From a virus: a stretch of DNA of 23,722 bases. Under the pieces are notes generated by a model, which was not told the DNA's origin, did not search any database, and was given only the letters and a program-made list of their open reading frames with translations. The DNA lies in IMG/VR virus record IMGVR_UViG_3300006752_000230, positions 1 through 23,722 of that record. One strand, 5' to 3'. Every line of letters begins with the position of its first letter. Positions within the stretch are counted from its first letter, which is position 1. The translations under genes were made by a program, and so were the position numbers. Below are positions 23,361 through 23,722 of this stretch, piece by piece.

Positions 23361-23395
23361 TATTTTTCTCACTGTTATTAACAGGTCATTTTTTT
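23361..23395 (+). terminator. T-rich tracts, possible terminator of the plus-strand operon
   Basis: Two T tracts, TTTTT near 23363-23367 and TTTTTTT at 23389-23395, follow the last plus-strand gene and the hairpin. In archaea T tracts alone can end transcription, so this may stop the late operon before it enters the convergent gene. The first tract is about 18 bases after the hairpin, too far for a classic bacterial terminator. Confidence 0.4.
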
Positions 23396-23409
23396 AGTTT
23401 GAAACTCAA

Positions 23410-23722
23410 TTACCACTCTAAATCAATTTTTACCAACTCTCCTAAGTCTTCATCGAAGAAACTTAGATTACCATTTTCTACTCCCATTTTCCACACATCT
23501 AAAGTAAGTTGAGAATCTTTTAGACAATACTTTGCCACATCTTCATACTTACCTTCATTCCACCATCGGACAGCCATAAGTCCGTCACCGGACTTTTGTG
23601 AATTAAGATTACACTTAGCGAGATTATCCAATTGAACTCGCTTACCTGCCGCCTTTGTCATCATTCTTGATGTATCAATACAGCGTGTTTCTTTCTCTTC
23701 GAGATACTTACGGACAATATAA
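23410..23722 (-). CDS. DEDDy 3'-5' exonuclease, C-terminal part; 5' end outside the window
   Basis: The minus-strand frame is open from the window edge to the stop at 23410-23412, giving 103 visible residues; an internal ATG near 23664 is not the real start. Visible motifs are C-I-D-T-S-R-M-M, L-D-N-L-A-K, K-S-G-D-G, A-V-R-W-W-N-E-G-K, and Y-C-L-K-D-S-Q-L-T, followed by G-N-L-S-F-F. The Y-x-x-x-D element is motif III of DEDDy exonucleases of the RNase H fold, and its Asp is a metal ligand. Motifs I and II would lie upstream, outside the window. Similar proteins serve DNA replication or repair in tailed viruses. It points towards the late operon and is separated from it by a convergent intergenic region with its own terminator. 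Confidence 0.78.
   Translation of the reverse strand, partial: YIVRKYLEEKETRCIDTSRMMTKAAGKRVQLDNLAKCNLNSQKSGDGLMAVRWWNEGKYEDVAKYCLKDSQLTLDVWKMGVENGNLSFFDEDLGELVKIDLEW

Noticed and set aside
23297-23512. Plus-strand ORF of 71 residues over the convergent region
   Set aside because: It spans the hairpin and T/A tracts, has low-complexity Lys/Pro/Ser content, no ribosome site, and is antisense to the exonuclease gene, which has recognisable motifs.
1-23722. tRNA genes, CRISPR arrays, insertion sequences, attachment sites
   Set aside because: No cloverleaf, regularly spaced direct repeats, transposase or integrase was seen by eye; coding density leaves almost no room for them.

Overview
The window is a contiguous piece of an AT-rich, tailed double-stranded DNA virus (or provirus) genome. 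It covers the neck, tail, tail-tip and lysis region. Every gene up to about 23.28 kb is on the plus strand, and nearly every gene junction overlaps or is separated by only a few bases. This looks like one long late operon. The gene order is the standard one for long-tailed viruses: head-tail connector, tail terminator candidate, tail tube, two-frame tail assembly chaperone, tape measure, distal tail protein, tip/hub protein, fibres, lysis genes. The host cannot be fixed from sequence alone. Ribosome-binding sites of the GGTGATT/GGAGTGAT type match the 3' end of archaeal and bacterial 16S rRNA. From general impression, short proteins beginning M-x-W-x-x-I-L-K recall uncultured marine viruses and archaea, but no database was consulted.

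Layout. 1-1446: 3' part of an unrecognised virion-region gene. 1446-2534: head-tail connector. 2536-5916: five accessory genes, four of which begin with the same short tag W-x-x-I-L-K. 5909-6502: tail terminator/completion candidate. 6519-8795: enlarged tail tube protein. 8841-9412: tail assembly chaperone in two reading frames, joined by a canonical -1 slippery site T TTA AAA at 9188-9194. 9417-11324: tape measure. 11329-12024: distal tail candidate. 12030-13073: LamG-like (concanavalin-fold) tip protein. 13066-20043: 2325-residue tail hub/tip protein. 20040-21883: small tip protein and fibre. 21939-22853: XhlA-like and two-TM holin candidates with a tagged protein between them. 22856-23282: three micro-genes, two of them tagged. 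23283-23409: convergent intergenic region with a strong hairpin/T-run terminator for the minus strand. 23410-23722: C-terminal part of a DEDDy 3'-5' exonuclease on the minus strand, continuing past the window.

The most unusual feature is the N-terminal tag. Seven otherwise dissimilar proteins start M-(x)-W-x-x-[I/T]-L-K, and an eighth has a degenerate version. The codons differ between copies, so selection appears to act on the peptide and not on a recently copied DNA cassette. The tag is absent from the recognisable tail-building proteins and concentrated in two accessory clusters. A shared docking or virion-targeting signal is one explanation. The second notable feature is the frameshifted chaperone, whose T part has no usable start codon of its own.
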